Source: Lineolata rhizophorae
Lineage: Eukaryota > Ascomycota > Dothideomycetes > Lineolatales > Lineolataceae
Length of the DNA: 64,000 nucleotides
Direction of reading: 5' to 3'
Assembly (NCBI GenBank): GCA_010093515.1
Contig: MU001697.1
Location: 290,063-354,062, forward strand
Positions 11,881 through 22,545 of this stretch are shown in pieces. Positions within the stretch are counted from its first letter, which is position 1. Every line of letters begins with the position of its first letter. A program made the translations under genes and the position numbers. The notes below the pieces were generated by a model. The model did no database searches, was not told the origin of the DNA, and worked only from the letters and a program-made list of their open reading frames with translations.

Positions 11881-14049
11881 TTACGGAGCTAGCGACTCGA
11901 AAAGACGGCGTTCAAATGAAGCCAAATGTGCAGTGGCCGCAATCACTGGCTCTGGCCGGGGAGTCACTGCCCCTCCATCCTGCTCCTCTTCTAACTGTCC
12001 CCCAGATTCGTCGCCGTGGGGCTGTCGGCTCACAAGGCTTCCAGTGAAACGATCTCTTCTGATGAACAAACCCGTCATAGGACCTTCGTTCAGCCTAGGC
12101 TCAGAATCAGCCATGCTAAATCCACCATCGGAGTCAGAATTTGATGGACCGATGGTTAGAGACCAGCTTGAGGTACCGGAAGTCCTCCGTCGGCGTGTCC
12201 GCCGTCCAGAATCCTTCATATCTGAGGGCGAATTCACCGAGTCTTCTCCGCTACAGCGAACACCGCCCCGAAGATTTCTAGCTATGAAAGTGGTATTGTC
12301 CGCGCCTGTCTCTGGCAGCCGGGGCGATTGCGGAGGTGGCGTCTCTTCCCCGTCACGTGTAAGTGTGGGGTGGGCATGCATAGTGTTGTCTGCCATGTCG
12401 TCTGCATCCGCATCCACAATGCGACCATCACGGGTTGCTCTGAACAAACCATTGCGACATCCCATCTGTAAACACTCATGTGCCGAGTATCGTTTCTCGG
12501 GATCGGGATCGATCATGTGAAGGAGCATGTTTACCACCTTGTCGTCGTTTTCGTTCGCGTCATCGAGTTTGTCGAGGAGCGACTGGGTCCAAGTCGAAAT
12601 CCAATTCTCCAATGCAACTGCTTGCTGCCTGGCCTCTTTCTTCCAGGGAGAAGGTGGGGCTTCTGGAAGGCCATACATGCCGAATACGATGACGCCTGCT
12701 GACCAGATGTCCACTTTGGCCCCGTAACCGTCACTCCTGCCGAAGAAGATGTCTGGCGCGGCATATAGTAGTGATCCACAGAAAGTTTTTAGGAGGTCGT
12801 TTGTTGGTGTTGCATCCTTGGAAAAGCCAAAATCTGCAATCACGATGGTGATCTCCTTCGTATCCTTGTCGATGTCGACAAGCAAGTTTTCGGGCTTGAG
12901 ATCGCGGTGTATAATTCCACGTTCGTGCAGGTGACGAAGGCCGAGGAGTATCTGTCGAAGGGCAGAGACGTATTGCTTCTCATTGAGATGGCGCAGATGC
13001 CGTGTGAGGTGTCCGTCGCGGTAATAGGGCATCACGAGAAAAGGGTTGGGTGTGAATCGAAATTCAACCACCGGCATCACGTTGGGCTGTTCAGTGATTA
13101 GTGTCAGGACCAGAGCTGAACCATGCGGCGGCAATGGCATGCTTACATGAGGGTTGTTCCTCATAATATCAATTTCATTCCGTATTTGGTCCCTCCACTG
13201 CTCCTCATCTCTCTTCCTCTTCTGGTCGCCGTCCGAGTCCTTGAATAAAGGGGTGAAGGTCTTGGCGGCATAGTACAGCCCATCGCGCGCTTTAATGACC
13301 CTGCGAACTTCACCAAATTCGCCATGTCCAATCATCTCGTCGTCCAAGTAGATGGCCTGGTGTCTGGGAGTCTGAGGTTGACTGGGTGTTGCGGTAGATG
13401 GGTAGCTTTCGAAGTCAATTTTCTCGAGAAGTGGAAGTGCGCTTTGGCTTCGATTGAAAAATGCTCTCAAGTTCTCCATATATTCAGGTTTACCTGCTTG
13501 CTGGTTGGGAAACTCAATCTTTATTGCCATGTGACCTACATGGATCATGACAACCTTCCATGGCGTGCTTTTGCCTGGCCCTCGCGAAAGAATCCACGTC
13601 TCCTTCTTCCGCACTTCATCTTTATTTTTGTGATTATAGCTCACGGCAGTCCCGTGCGACGAATGATAATCGTGAAGGAATACCCAAAGCCTTTCATCCA
13701 CGGCGATGTTGAATTGCCGGCCACTAATCCCTCGGGTCCCTCGATGCCCCAGGAGGACATCAGAGGAAGCCTTGTTGGTGCCAAACTGCCACCCCTTTAG
13801 GGGGTCCTTGGATGGTTTGTCGAAAGTTAGAATGATACGATCAGTGGCATCCTCGTCTTCCCCTCCCGTTTCCTCGGAGGGCGACAATAGGGACGGAGTG
13901 GACTGCCGACTGTCAATTGTGGGCTCTTCGGCGACGCCTCCGACGGCCTTGTGGAACCGATCCGCATTTTCGGGCAAGCTAAAGGCTGTCCTGGCCCGGT
14001 TTTTTTCATCGCATGGGGTCAGAACTGCGAAGACATTGGGGTCGAGCAT
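11881..14049 (-). CDS. FHA-domain serine/threonine protein kinase (Rad53/Dun1-like layout)
   Basis: Predicted Ser/Thr kinase of 702 residues after removal of one 60-nt intron (13087-13146, GTAAGC...CTAATCACTGAACAG on the minus strand). The frame is open further upstream but has no ATG there; the first ATG is at 14049. A forkhead-associated domain spans about residues 85-145 (GRQFN... and the HSSHGT loop), which suggests binding of phospho-threonine partners. The kinase domain covers about 234-500: glycine loop GHGEFGEV, ATP lysine in AAKTF (Lys263), HRDLKPEN (Asp363) and DFG (386-388). The APE motif is changed to APD. The Ser/Pro-rich tail after 510 is probably disordered. The FHA-then-kinase order matches checkpoint kinases, but the protein is not confidently Rad53, Cds1 or Dun1. 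It is divergent from the next gene, with 415 bp between starts. Confidence 0.9.
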   Translation of the reverse strand: MLDPNVFAVLTPCDEKNRARTAFSLPENADRFHKAVGGVAEEPTIDSRQSTPSLLSPSEETGGEDEDATDRIILTFDKPSKDPLKGWQFGTNKASSDVLLGHRGTRGISGRQFNIAVDERLWVFLHDYHSSHGTAVSYNHKNKDEVRKKETWILSRGPGKSTPWKVVMIHVGHMAIKIEFPNQQAGKPEYMENLRAFFNRSQSALPLLEKIDFESYPSTATPSQPQTPRHQAIYLDDEMIGHGEFGEVRRVIKARDGLYYAAKTFTPLFKDSDGDQKRKRDEEQWRDQIRNEIDIMRNNPHVSMPLPPHGSALVLTLITEQPNVMPVVEFRFTPNPFLVMPYYRDGHLTRHLRHLNEKQYVSALRQILLGLRHLHERGIIHRDLKPENLLVDIDKDTKEITIVIADFGFSKDATPTNDLLKTFCGSLLYAAPDIFFGRSDGYGAKVDIWSAGVIVFGMYGLPEAPPSPWKKEARQQAVALENWISTWTQSLLDKLDDANENDDKVVNMLLHMIDPDPEKRYSAHECLQMGCRNGLFRATRDGRIVDADADDMADNTMHAHPTLTRDGEETPPPQSPRLPETGADNTTFIARNLRGGVRCSGEDSVNSPSDMKDSGRRTRRRRTSGTSSWSLTIGPSNSDSDGGFSMADSEPRLNEGPMTGLFIRRDRFTGSLVSRQPHGDESGGQLEEEQDGGAVTPRPEPVIAATAHLASFERRLFESLAP

Positions 14050-14464
14050 TTTTGAACGGTTAGATAGGAGCAACGATTTGTGAGAGAATTAATTCGCGGG
14101 ACAAAAAATAAGATAGGCTTTGACTGGAGTAGACCTAGACAGGAAATGGGAAGGAAGTGTTCCCAGACAGGAGCACTCAAGGAAGTATATATCCCAGCGA
14201 GCCCAGGCAACCGCCGAGAGGGTGCCCAGTGGCTAGCCGGCTACATGACTGTTCATCTGATTCGATAGTTTCTTGAACGCGGGGCTAATGGGGTTGATAC
14301 ACGTCGGTGGCAGCTCGCGTCTCCGCTCCGCCAAGAAAGGGCGGCCCGACTGCCATCCGAGCGACTGCGCCTCATCACAGGTTGCCTGCTGCCTGGCAGT
14401 CGGCTCCTAGCACTTCGTTGTCAACCCGTGCGCGACTAACACCATTCTGCATTTCCATCTCCCC
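14050..14464. promoter_or_regulatory. Shared promoter region between divergent kinase and coiled-coil gene
   Basis: 415 bp separate the ATG of the minus-strand kinase (14049) from that of the plus-strand gene (14465), so both promoters must lie here. No specific operator was recognised. Confidence 0.5.
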
Positions 14465-15988
14465 ATGAATTCCAGCGGCTCCTCCGTAGAGGAACTAGTT
14501 GCTCGCAGTACTATCCAGGACTTCGGCGATTTCAGGTACGTGCTAGCTCACCACCCACTATTGCAGCTGACCATGCCAACGCCTCTTCCGCGAACCGAAA
14601 AGCATCGTCACAGTACCAAACTGGTCGACACTCACAGAATCAGAGAAAATTGAAGCGCGCACCAAAGTCGAGTACGAATCCAGAAATCCCTCAGATTTCC
14701 CCGAACGAGTCAAACTAACGCGACTGGTTTCTTTCGTGCTTGAAAGGAAACGGCAGATCACATCTCAGGATGATAGTGCTCTCTTGTCCAGATTACGGTC
14801 AGCACTTTCCTCCCCATTCATCTCTTCGTTACCCTGATAGTTTGACAATGTAGAGACCTTACACCGCCCCTTGACCCCGAGGCAGATGAGGAGGAGTCTC
14901 GCTCCATAGAAGATCAGGCACGCAAGGATCTGGAAAGAGAAGGATGTCCTCCTTGCTACCCGACCAATCTTGAGTTTCCCTTGCGAGACATCCCCGAGAA
15001 ATATCAAGGCGTAATATCGTACTGGAAATCGTTTCCCGGAACAGACGACGTGGTACTCCGTGCCCAATTATCGGACTGGGAAAGATTCCGTGCGTTTCAG
15101 AGGAAAACCCGACGATATTATCAGCATCAGAATTTCAATGGTTTCGTGGAGAAGGTCCGCGAACGTCGGCGAAGGCATCAATTGGAAGGGGATGTACGCC
15201 TACGATCTAACCCAGGACAACAAAGTCGGCTGGAGAATTGGGTTGAATTCCAGAACTACCATATTCATATCCATGAGCGGTTGGAGAAGGAGATAGATGA
15301 TCTGAAGAGAGAGTTGAATGTCTCTCGGAAGGAAGGTGGGAGGACAGAAGTCGCAGACCTTGCAGACGAAGCAGACTCTCAGGAACTGCTAGAGGCTACT
15401 GAATGGCGGCTAGGACGGCACAAGAATCTGCTCCGGTGGATCGAATGGGAGCGTATGACGATGGATGCTGTTCGCCCGCCATCCGTTGAAGGAGAGCACG
15501 ACGACCAGGATGGCGCACTGATAACCGCCCAGGAGTCCTCCGGATTTGACCGTCAGATGAGACGACCGAAGGCTCGTGGGGTTCTTGGTCAGATAAGGGT
15601 TTCGAAGACTGAGCCCCAGAAAGGGAGCAAACAGGGCCGGAAGCGTAAGACACCAAAAGCCGCACCTGCCATCCAGGATGCGGGCCCTCCACAGAGCAGC
15701 GTCTCACTCAACCCAGACAGCCTCGAGAGCAAGCCTCGAAGTACAAATAAAGAGACGGGTCTCCGCCAAATGCGTCCGCAGAGGGTATCCAAGGTCAAAC
15801 GATCCGCTGATGCCAGCTCGAAATTGCCACCAGCGGTGCCCCTCCTCCAGGCTGGGCAAAAGCGAGCGCTAGATCGAGCTCGACCCAAGTACCAGCGATC
15901 CCCGCAACGGCCACAGCCTGCGGTTGTGAAGACGAGGAGTGGGCGAGTGCCAAGGAGACCAGAGAAGTGGGTTCCAGATACATGGTAG
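14465..15988 (+). CDS. Conserved-looking fungal protein of unknown function with coiled coil
   Basis: Three exons, 14465-14535, 14603-14797 and 14854-15988, separated by 67- and 56-nt introns; all junctions keep the frame and give 466 residues. The N-terminal third (including IVTVPNWSTL and a charged LERKRQ segment) is non-repetitive and looks folded. Residues of about 140-230 are rich in Arg/Gln/Trp/Tyr (for example WERFRAFQRKTRRYYQHQNF). A Glu/Lys/Leu-rich stretch near 240-300 is likely a coiled coil. The last 150 residues are basic, Pro/Ser/Lys-rich and probably disordered, ending in RPEKWVPDTW. The basic character suggests a nuclear or nucleic-acid-associated protein, but no named domain is recognised. 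Upstream it is divergent from the FHA kinase. Confidence 0.8.
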
Positions 15989-18900
15989 CTCGACGTGCCA
16001 GACGAATAGAAATGTTCCTCAGTGCATCACATCGCAATGAATGACCCTGCCCACTCTCTGCACCTCATTGGCCTTGCCATAACTTGAGGCATGAGGAACT
16101 TGCAGCGACAAGGGCTCATGGTATTGCTTCTACTATAGTAAGGCCGAGCAGGCTCTCCGAGTTATTATTAAGCAACGTGTTATTCCTAATGCGGTTAGGG
16201 TAGTATGACAGATGGGCTGTCAGGGTTAGAACAGGAGTACCCAAGGCGAGAAAGCAGGCCCTCTTTAAAGCGGTGTCCAATCATTTCGAGCCCTTATCGC
16301 CCATGTGTTCCTCACCTGCACAATCATCTCCCTCACTGCTATCCCCGACTCAAATAGTCGCGATTTCCCTCTGGCTTGTGACTAGACACAGCTAGCCATC
16401 CATTCTGGCACTCCACCGTCCCTGAGTTCTTGGGAGTAAGAATACCATCCCGAGGTCATTCTCCAGCGTGCCCATGCCACCGGGGCGGTCTCCGTTATCC
16501 GGCGGGTTCGGCCGAGGCCCAGTACTCCGGTTACTCCGTATGTAGTACTCAACTCCGTTGGCGAATCGGCGCTGAAATGGCGTCGCCGGAAAGTATAGGA
16601 GTTCTAGCGCCGCGATCCGAACAGTGCAGACAGAAATGGAGACACGCATGGTAGTCAGGGTTGCAGCACTTTCCGTACAGGTCTTGGCCGGGCAACGCAC
16701 CATACGTGGGGGCTATGGGAGGTGAAAAGTGAATCTGGCGAGACGTTCCCGCTCCGTCTTCCCGCTCTGTCGACCCGCGATCTCGGTTCCCGTGGCGCGA
16801 TCTCCAGCGTGAACGGGACGATCCCTATGTAGGGTAATTTCCTATGTACAGTGCAGAATGTGCCCTAGCAGAGGGCAAAACACAATTGGAAGAAAAAAAA
16901 GGGCAAAAATGAAAAGGACTTCTTGACCCATTCCCCTCCTAGAAAGAGTGAAGAAGCAACCAAGATCGACCATGTCAGCGGCGCTGGGCTCGCGCGGGGG
17001 ATGGCACGGTAGAAAGGGGAGATGATCGTGGCTGCAGTGAGGGGGCGGAACGATGGAAAAGAAGGATCGGACGGGATCATTAGGGTGTGGAATGGAGAAT
17101 GCTTGTACATGTGTGAGCTAGGAAGGGCCGAAAGGATCGGAAAGCATGAGATGACGGATCCTTCTCCTCACTTCTCACCACACATTGGATGTTCATGTCT
17201 CGTGCTATTTTGTCCCGGCTGCGCTGCTTCCTTACTGTAGCAGGGTGGAACGGGTAGCCACTGTGTTTCGAAGTGGGCCTGGCTAGGCCTATGTAATTGC
17301 GCGCCACGAGTAAGCAAAGGTAAGCACGCAAGAATTAAGGGAACTCCGCAGAGCAAGCAGACTACGTAGTGGGCGCGAGTTTCGCAATAGCTGCCCACTA
17401 ACCAACCGGGCGCGTCCTTGAGTCCACGGTTGCGCACGAAAAAAAAAAAAAACAAAACAAAAATCTAGGGGCCCACGGGAACACCTTACGCGCTCCCGCC
17501 TCGCACCCGATATCGGACCGCGGGAACAAAGTGCAAAACGGAGCAAACGAGCGGAAGGGCAGACGTCAGTATGTAGCGCACGGCCGGCCGGCCGGCCAGC
17601 CTGCCGAAGTGTTTTGGTTGTTGGGGTTGAAGAACGAGGCTAAGAGTTGTCCCAGGGCCCCAACGGCCCCAGCGCGCGCGTGAGACACTGCCCGCGGTCT
17701 GAGACGGGCCTGTCTCAGCAGCCCCCCCCCCGGCGGGCGTTCCACGGGTCGCGCAAGGCGCCGTGGCGCCTCTGTGTGTGTCCTATGTGCGCGCGTCCCG
17801 TGGGTCGGGGACTTGGGTTGAGAGCCGGTGTGCCACGGGGAGCCGGAGTGTTGGGATGGGATGGGACGGGATGGGGTGGGATGCGGAAGGAAGGACTTGG
17901 TGCGAGGCAAGCGCGCCGGGCAAGGCCTGAGGCTAGCACGCGGGGCGGAGCAAGGCGACCGGAGGCAGGGCGTGGGAAGAAGAGGAAGGAGGCCCGCGAG
18001 ATGAGCGCGCGAAAGCGAACGGGCGCGCGGGCGACGCGCCTGCGCCCCGGGCTCGTGGGCTGGCGGGTGGGCGGCGCGGGAAGGATCCGCTAAGACGTGA
18101 GATGAGATCCAGCCCGGGCTGCGGGCTGCGGGCGGGCCGAGAGTTGAAAGAGGAACGGAACGGAAGAGAAGAAAGACGGGAGCGGAACAATGGAATCCCA
18201 AGACGGCGCCATCTTGGTGTGCAGATGTGGATGTGTCCACTAGGAATGCGCGCGCGCGGTTTTTCTACGACCCGCGGGTTCGTGGATTCCACGCCTGTAC
18301 CTACGCACCGTCCTCGGCGCCAGGCCTAATAGTCAGCGTCCCATCAGGTCGGGCCATCCCTCTTACGGAATCTCCGAGCTGTTGAGATCACGTCCTCGGT
18401 CCGCGGCCTTTTACCCTGCCGTCGCTGCCGGGGATTCTAGGAAAAGGGGGCCAAGGGATTCCCGGCGGGGACGATGTAGCTGCCTGAGTGGCAGCCCGGC
18501 AGCTTTTGTTTGCTCAGCATTCCAAGGAAGTCGTCGGGGCGTTTTAGGGCCTCCAGGAGGCTGGCGCTGCTGAGTCGGCCGGCGCCCGCGAGAACCCAAG
18601 GAGCACCAAGGGGAGGGGAAAGGGCAGAAAAGAATGCACGTAGGGCAAATGGGGCAGGTAGAGATCTACTCCCGTACACACGTACATACATACAGCTGGC
18701 CAGCAAGCCAGCCCTACAACCATACCGCCGCCCAAGAGCTCGCGATCTCCAGGCTCGCCTTCCCCGAGCGGCAGGCACGCACGTAGGCCCCGGACCGGTC
18801 ACCGGCAGGGCTGCAGACGGATTGGACCGTACTTACATACATATGTACATCGACCCCCGTAGCGGACGGGCCAGGCCAGGCCAGGCCCCACGAACTTAAG

Positions 18901-20422
18901 TAAGACGCCATCTTCACCAGGGGACCAAGCAAATGTGTCTGCGTACGTAGTACATGCGTGCATGCAAACGGGCGGGATGCGGCATAGGGCAGGGGCAGGG
19001 CGAAGCGGTGGTGGTCCGTGTGGCAAAAATTTCTTCTAGAGCGCTTCTAGCGGCCTTCTGGGCGCCGCGGGAGTGTGGGCCGCGCAATGGAGGGGGTCCC
19101 TGCGGCCCTGGTCTAGCGCCCCATCCAGAACACCAGAACTTCTTTTGCCGCGGGATGGGTGGGAGCGGATCGCCGCGCTGCAGATTGCCTTGCCTTAGTG
19201 CGCAGGTGGGAAGCCAGCCAGCCGGCCAGCCAGCCGGCGACGCCAACCACAGAGTGCCAGCGCGCAGTGTGCCAGCGCGCAGTGCGCCAGCCAGCCAGCC
19301 ATAGTGGCAGCCAGCCAGCCCTGCGGCGGAGGTCCCTTTTCTTCTGCTGGACTTTGTTCCCTGCACGGATTTGTCCGTCGGGATTTTTTGATCCGGCTGT
19401 ATGTGGGTGCATCCGACGTAGGCAGCTGGCGAGGCCAGGGATTGCCCTACGGGCGTGCCGCAGTGTCGGCGCGAGAGTCCAGATGGATGCATGACTGCCT
19501 AGGTTGTCTCGAAGTATTTGTTTCCCGAATCTTGAACCGGATCGTGTGCGCTCGTGGAACCCATTTCGTCACCCGACCGGGTGCTCGCTCGCACGCCCAG
19601 AATGCGGTTCGTCAATACTCCGCACCTTGGCGCTCTCAGCGCCGTCCGGCGACCAAGACCAAGAAGCAACCGCACGAGAAGCAAGCTCGCGAGGAAAAAT
19701 TCTTCAGACCACATTGCTAGAGACAGCGCCCCGGGAATGAGACCCGGCGGAAACAAGCGAAAGAAGAAAACGCGCTGCCCGCTTGGCGCCGCGCAGCGGT
19801 CACCTCATCTCCACCGCGCCGCTCACGGGAGCGAACCGCCCGGGGGGCGGGCGCAGGGGCCAAGCAGGCTTCGCCACAGGGCGCGGCGCCCAGGGCGCGT
19901 GCGCCGGACCCTGGCCCGGCCAAGCCGCCTGCGCCCGGGAACCGCCTTGGGGCGCGCCGCCGGCTGGGCCCCGGGCGGGCGCTGGCTGGATCCGTGCTCA
20001 CGTTCGCCTCCCAGTCGGGTATAACAGGACCCCGGCGCCCGGCCCCGGGGCGTGCTCCCCTGCCCGTGATCCCGTCCTGTCCGTCCCTTTTATGCCGCCG
20101 CGTCTGCCGCCCGGGTTTCGAGACGGCCGAGACGGAAACGCTGCGACTCCGCCAACTACGACTCGCCAACACCACCGACCACCACCTACCACCACCTACC
20201 ACCGCCTTGTCCGCACTTCGAGGACCGGTCGCTTTTGGCTGCCTCTCGAATACATGAGGATACGGCAGCAGTCCGCTCGCTAGTGCACAGCTCGCTTTCC
20301 TCTCCCCGGCCTCGGGGGCCCCGACCCGACATCTCGCTCGTCGAACCCGCCTTGAACCTCCAAACCAACTGCTTCCTCCGTATCCTTTCTCTCTCCTACG
20401 ACTCCCACACCATCCCGTCACA
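15989..20422. other. 4.4-kb GC-rich intergenic region
   Basis: No gene can be supported. Overlapping GC-rich frames on both strands (for example 17566-18240 minus, 18914-19492 minus, 19783-20283 plus) are Arg/Pro/Ala-rich and lack domains. It holds an A-rich string near 17439-17462, TACATACATA-type motifs at 18681-18695, 18833-18850 and 18941-18966, and the CCAG-rich repeats at 19209-19320. Its 3' end (about 20100-20422, C-rich with ACCACC runs) is probably the promoter and 5' UTR of the next gene. Confidence 0.5.
19209..19320. repeat. CCAGC-rich tandem repeats with a duplicated 15-mer
   Basis: Runs of CCAGC/CCGGC units at about 19212-19240 and 19288-19320 flank two adjacent exact copies of GTGCCAGCGCGCAGT (19254-19268 and 19269-19283). 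This is a local minisatellite in non-coding DNA. Confidence 0.7.
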
Positions 20423-21496
20423 ATGACCACCTCGGCCGCCGAATCCATCTTCCGCGACTTCTCCTTCGATCCATCGTCATCCTCGTCGACGCACCCCTGG
20501 CTGAACCAACCCAACCACTTCGCCGACATCCCCGTCCCCTTCTACGTCGACTTCCTCGGCCCCATCGACGACGCCAGCCTCCCTTCTCCTGCCGCCTCGA
20601 CCACCTCTTCCTCATACTCCACGTCGTCGGCATCGCACTCGGCCTCCACCTCGATCGACTCGACCGCCGCCCCTATGGCCGACCTCGCCCACCGCTTCGC
20701 CCGCCAGGACCTCCGCGCGTCCTGCGGCAGCGGCTATGCGCCCACCTCCGGGCAGTACCCGCCGACGCCGCCCTATGACGAAGAAACCTTCTACGAGGCC
20801 GCCGGCTCCGTCGCCGCCGACGACGACGACGGCAACGAGCCCGGCATGCCGCTGGCGCCGCCATCACCGCGCTCGCCGCACTCGCCCCTGCCGCTCGCCT
20901 CCAGCGCGTACCAACAGCACCACCAGGAGCACCACCATCACGCCCAGGCTCACGCCGAGGCCCACACCCACCCGTATGCGCACGCGCGGCGCTCGGCCTC
21001 GCCGGCGGCGGCGTCGTCCTCGGCCGCCGCGCGCCCGCAGTCGCTGGCGCAGCTGCGGGCCCAGCGCCAGGCCGCCGCGCGCCTGCACTGCGACGACGCG
21101 CACGTGCGGCGCGTGCGCGACCTGGTGGCGCGCATGGTGGAGCGGCGGGAGCAGTGCGCGGTTGGGGGAGGCCGGCTGGGTACGGTGGGGGAGGAGGACG
21201 AGGGGATGGAGGGGGGCGTGGAGGAGGAGGGCGAGGGCGAGCAGGAGCACGAGGGGGAGGAGGGGCAGGGCTGCGACTTGGCGCGGGTGCGGAGGGGGCG
21301 CGCGAGGGAGTGTCTCAGGTGTAGGCAGCAGGGTGCAGAGGCGTGGGCGGGATGGAAGGCGGAGGCGGGGTGGAGGGTGGAATGGAAGGCCGGGTGGGCG
21401 GTTTCTAAGGGGGCGAGGATGCGCAGGGAGCCGCGGATGAGGAAGGGGGCTTATGCTTGGATGGGTGGGAGGAGGAGGGATGTTGGGAGGGCTTGA
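20423..21496 (+). CDS. Unknown Ser/Ala/His-rich protein
   Basis: One open frame of 357 codons starting at an ATG preceded by CACA. The N-terminal part (ESIFRDFSF..., then HPWLNQPNHFADIPVPFYVDFLGPID) looks like genuine, non-repetitive protein. It is followed by a Ser/Thr-rich stretch, then LAHRFARQDLRASCGSGYAPTSGQYPPTPPYDEETF, His-rich and Ala-rich segments, and a helical string (HVRRVRDLVARMVERREQC, about residues 228-246). After that the frame becomes Gly/Glu-rich and then Trp/Arg/Lys-rich, which looks unlike the rest; the real protein may end sooner or be spliced near 21150-21310. No named domain is recognised. The composition suggests a largely disordered regulatory protein. Confidence 0.6.
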   Translation: MTTSAAESIFRDFSFDPSSSSSTHPWLNQPNHFADIPVPFYVDFLGPIDDASLPSPAASTTSSSYSTSSASHSASTSIDSTAAPMADLAHRFARQDLRASCGSGYAPTSGQYPPTPPYDEETFYEAAGSVAADDDDGNEPGMPLAPPSPRSPHSPLPLASSAYQQHHQEHHHHAQAHAEAHTHPYAHARRSASPAAASSSAAARPQSLAQLRAQRQAAARLHCDDAHVRRVRDLVARMVERREQCAVGGGRLGTVGEEDEGMEGGVEEEGEGEQEHEGEEGQGCDLARVRRGRARECLRCRQQGAEAWAGWKAEAGWRVEWKAGWAVSKGARMRREPRMRKGAYAWMGGRRRDVGRA

Positions 21497-22545
21497 AGGG
21501 GTAATATTGTGTGCTTTTCTTTTTTTTTGCATCGTGTTCATTCATAGGGTAGGCTGGTTGGGATTGGCGTTTTGCATGGGGTTTTGCCGTTTCTTCGTTC
21601 TCGCTGCATTGGTTTTTGGTTTCGTACTTTGCGTTACACAGGTGGTTTCTTTATTTTCTATTTAATTTTTCTTCTTTGTCCCAAAAGGATCCGGCTTTCA
21701 TTGCCTCACGCCGGCAGAAGACATAAACCGATTTAGGTGGTGTCGAATATCTTTCCCTGGTTGGTGTGGGCAGGCTGGCCCCGGCGTTTTGTCTTCCTGT
21801 TCTTCAGAGTTTCTCGAGGAGGAAGAGATGTGAGCACCACTACTAGACTGTTTGGTTGTGGCCGTCGTTGGCCTGCTGGTGGCTAGGAAGATTGCAGCAG
21901 ATGCTGTTTGTAATTTTTTTTAAGGGGTTTGGGCTGGATAAGGAGTGTGAAAAGGGTGAGAAGCTCGGAGATAGACGGGACGGCTGTTCGAGCAGCTAGG
22001 ATGGGTAGAGAGGTGCATTGTACAGAATTCGCACCGTCTAGCCTATCGCTTTAGTGTGGAGTGTTGAATGTGAGAGACTCAACACACTATGAGTAACTTC
22101 GAATATGTGACATTCGTGAGTGACATGGACTGCGAAATTGGACGCCGCCTGTTGAGTTCGTCTGGTACCAGCTACCGAGTGAGGGCTGGCTCCCAGCGAG
22201 ACTTGAGCTAGAACGACGATACTTTGTTAGCCTCAGTACTAGGTCGTCGCAATTCCCGCCCTCACCCTATCTCGGGATTCCCCAAGGAAGAAACCGGAAC
22301 CGAAATCAGGGCCTGACCCGACAACGCGATCTAGATCGCCGAGCCTGCACGTGTGTCCAAGACCGACGTCGCGCGGAAGGCACGTAGCCACCACGTGAGC
22401 GCGCGGCGCGCGCCGTCCCATCTATGTCATCCCACCTGCATCGCGAGACCCATCACCCGACCAGCTCGCTTCGCAACCTCCCCCTATCCTACCCTCCCCT
22501 ACGGACCACCCGCCCTCACTGCCGTTACGGGCCGTCCCGCCCTTG
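21497..22545. other. Intergenic region between two plus-strand genes
   Basis: About 1 kb. The first part is T/G-rich and is the likely 3' UTR of the preceding gene. The last 150 bp are C-rich and are the likely promoter and 5' UTR of the RRM-like gene. No other element was seen. Confidence 0.5.

Noticed and set aside
16185-16205. GGTTAGGGTAG resembling telomere repeat TTAGGG
   Set aside because: Only one unit is present and it lies in ordinary intergenic sequence far from the window ends.
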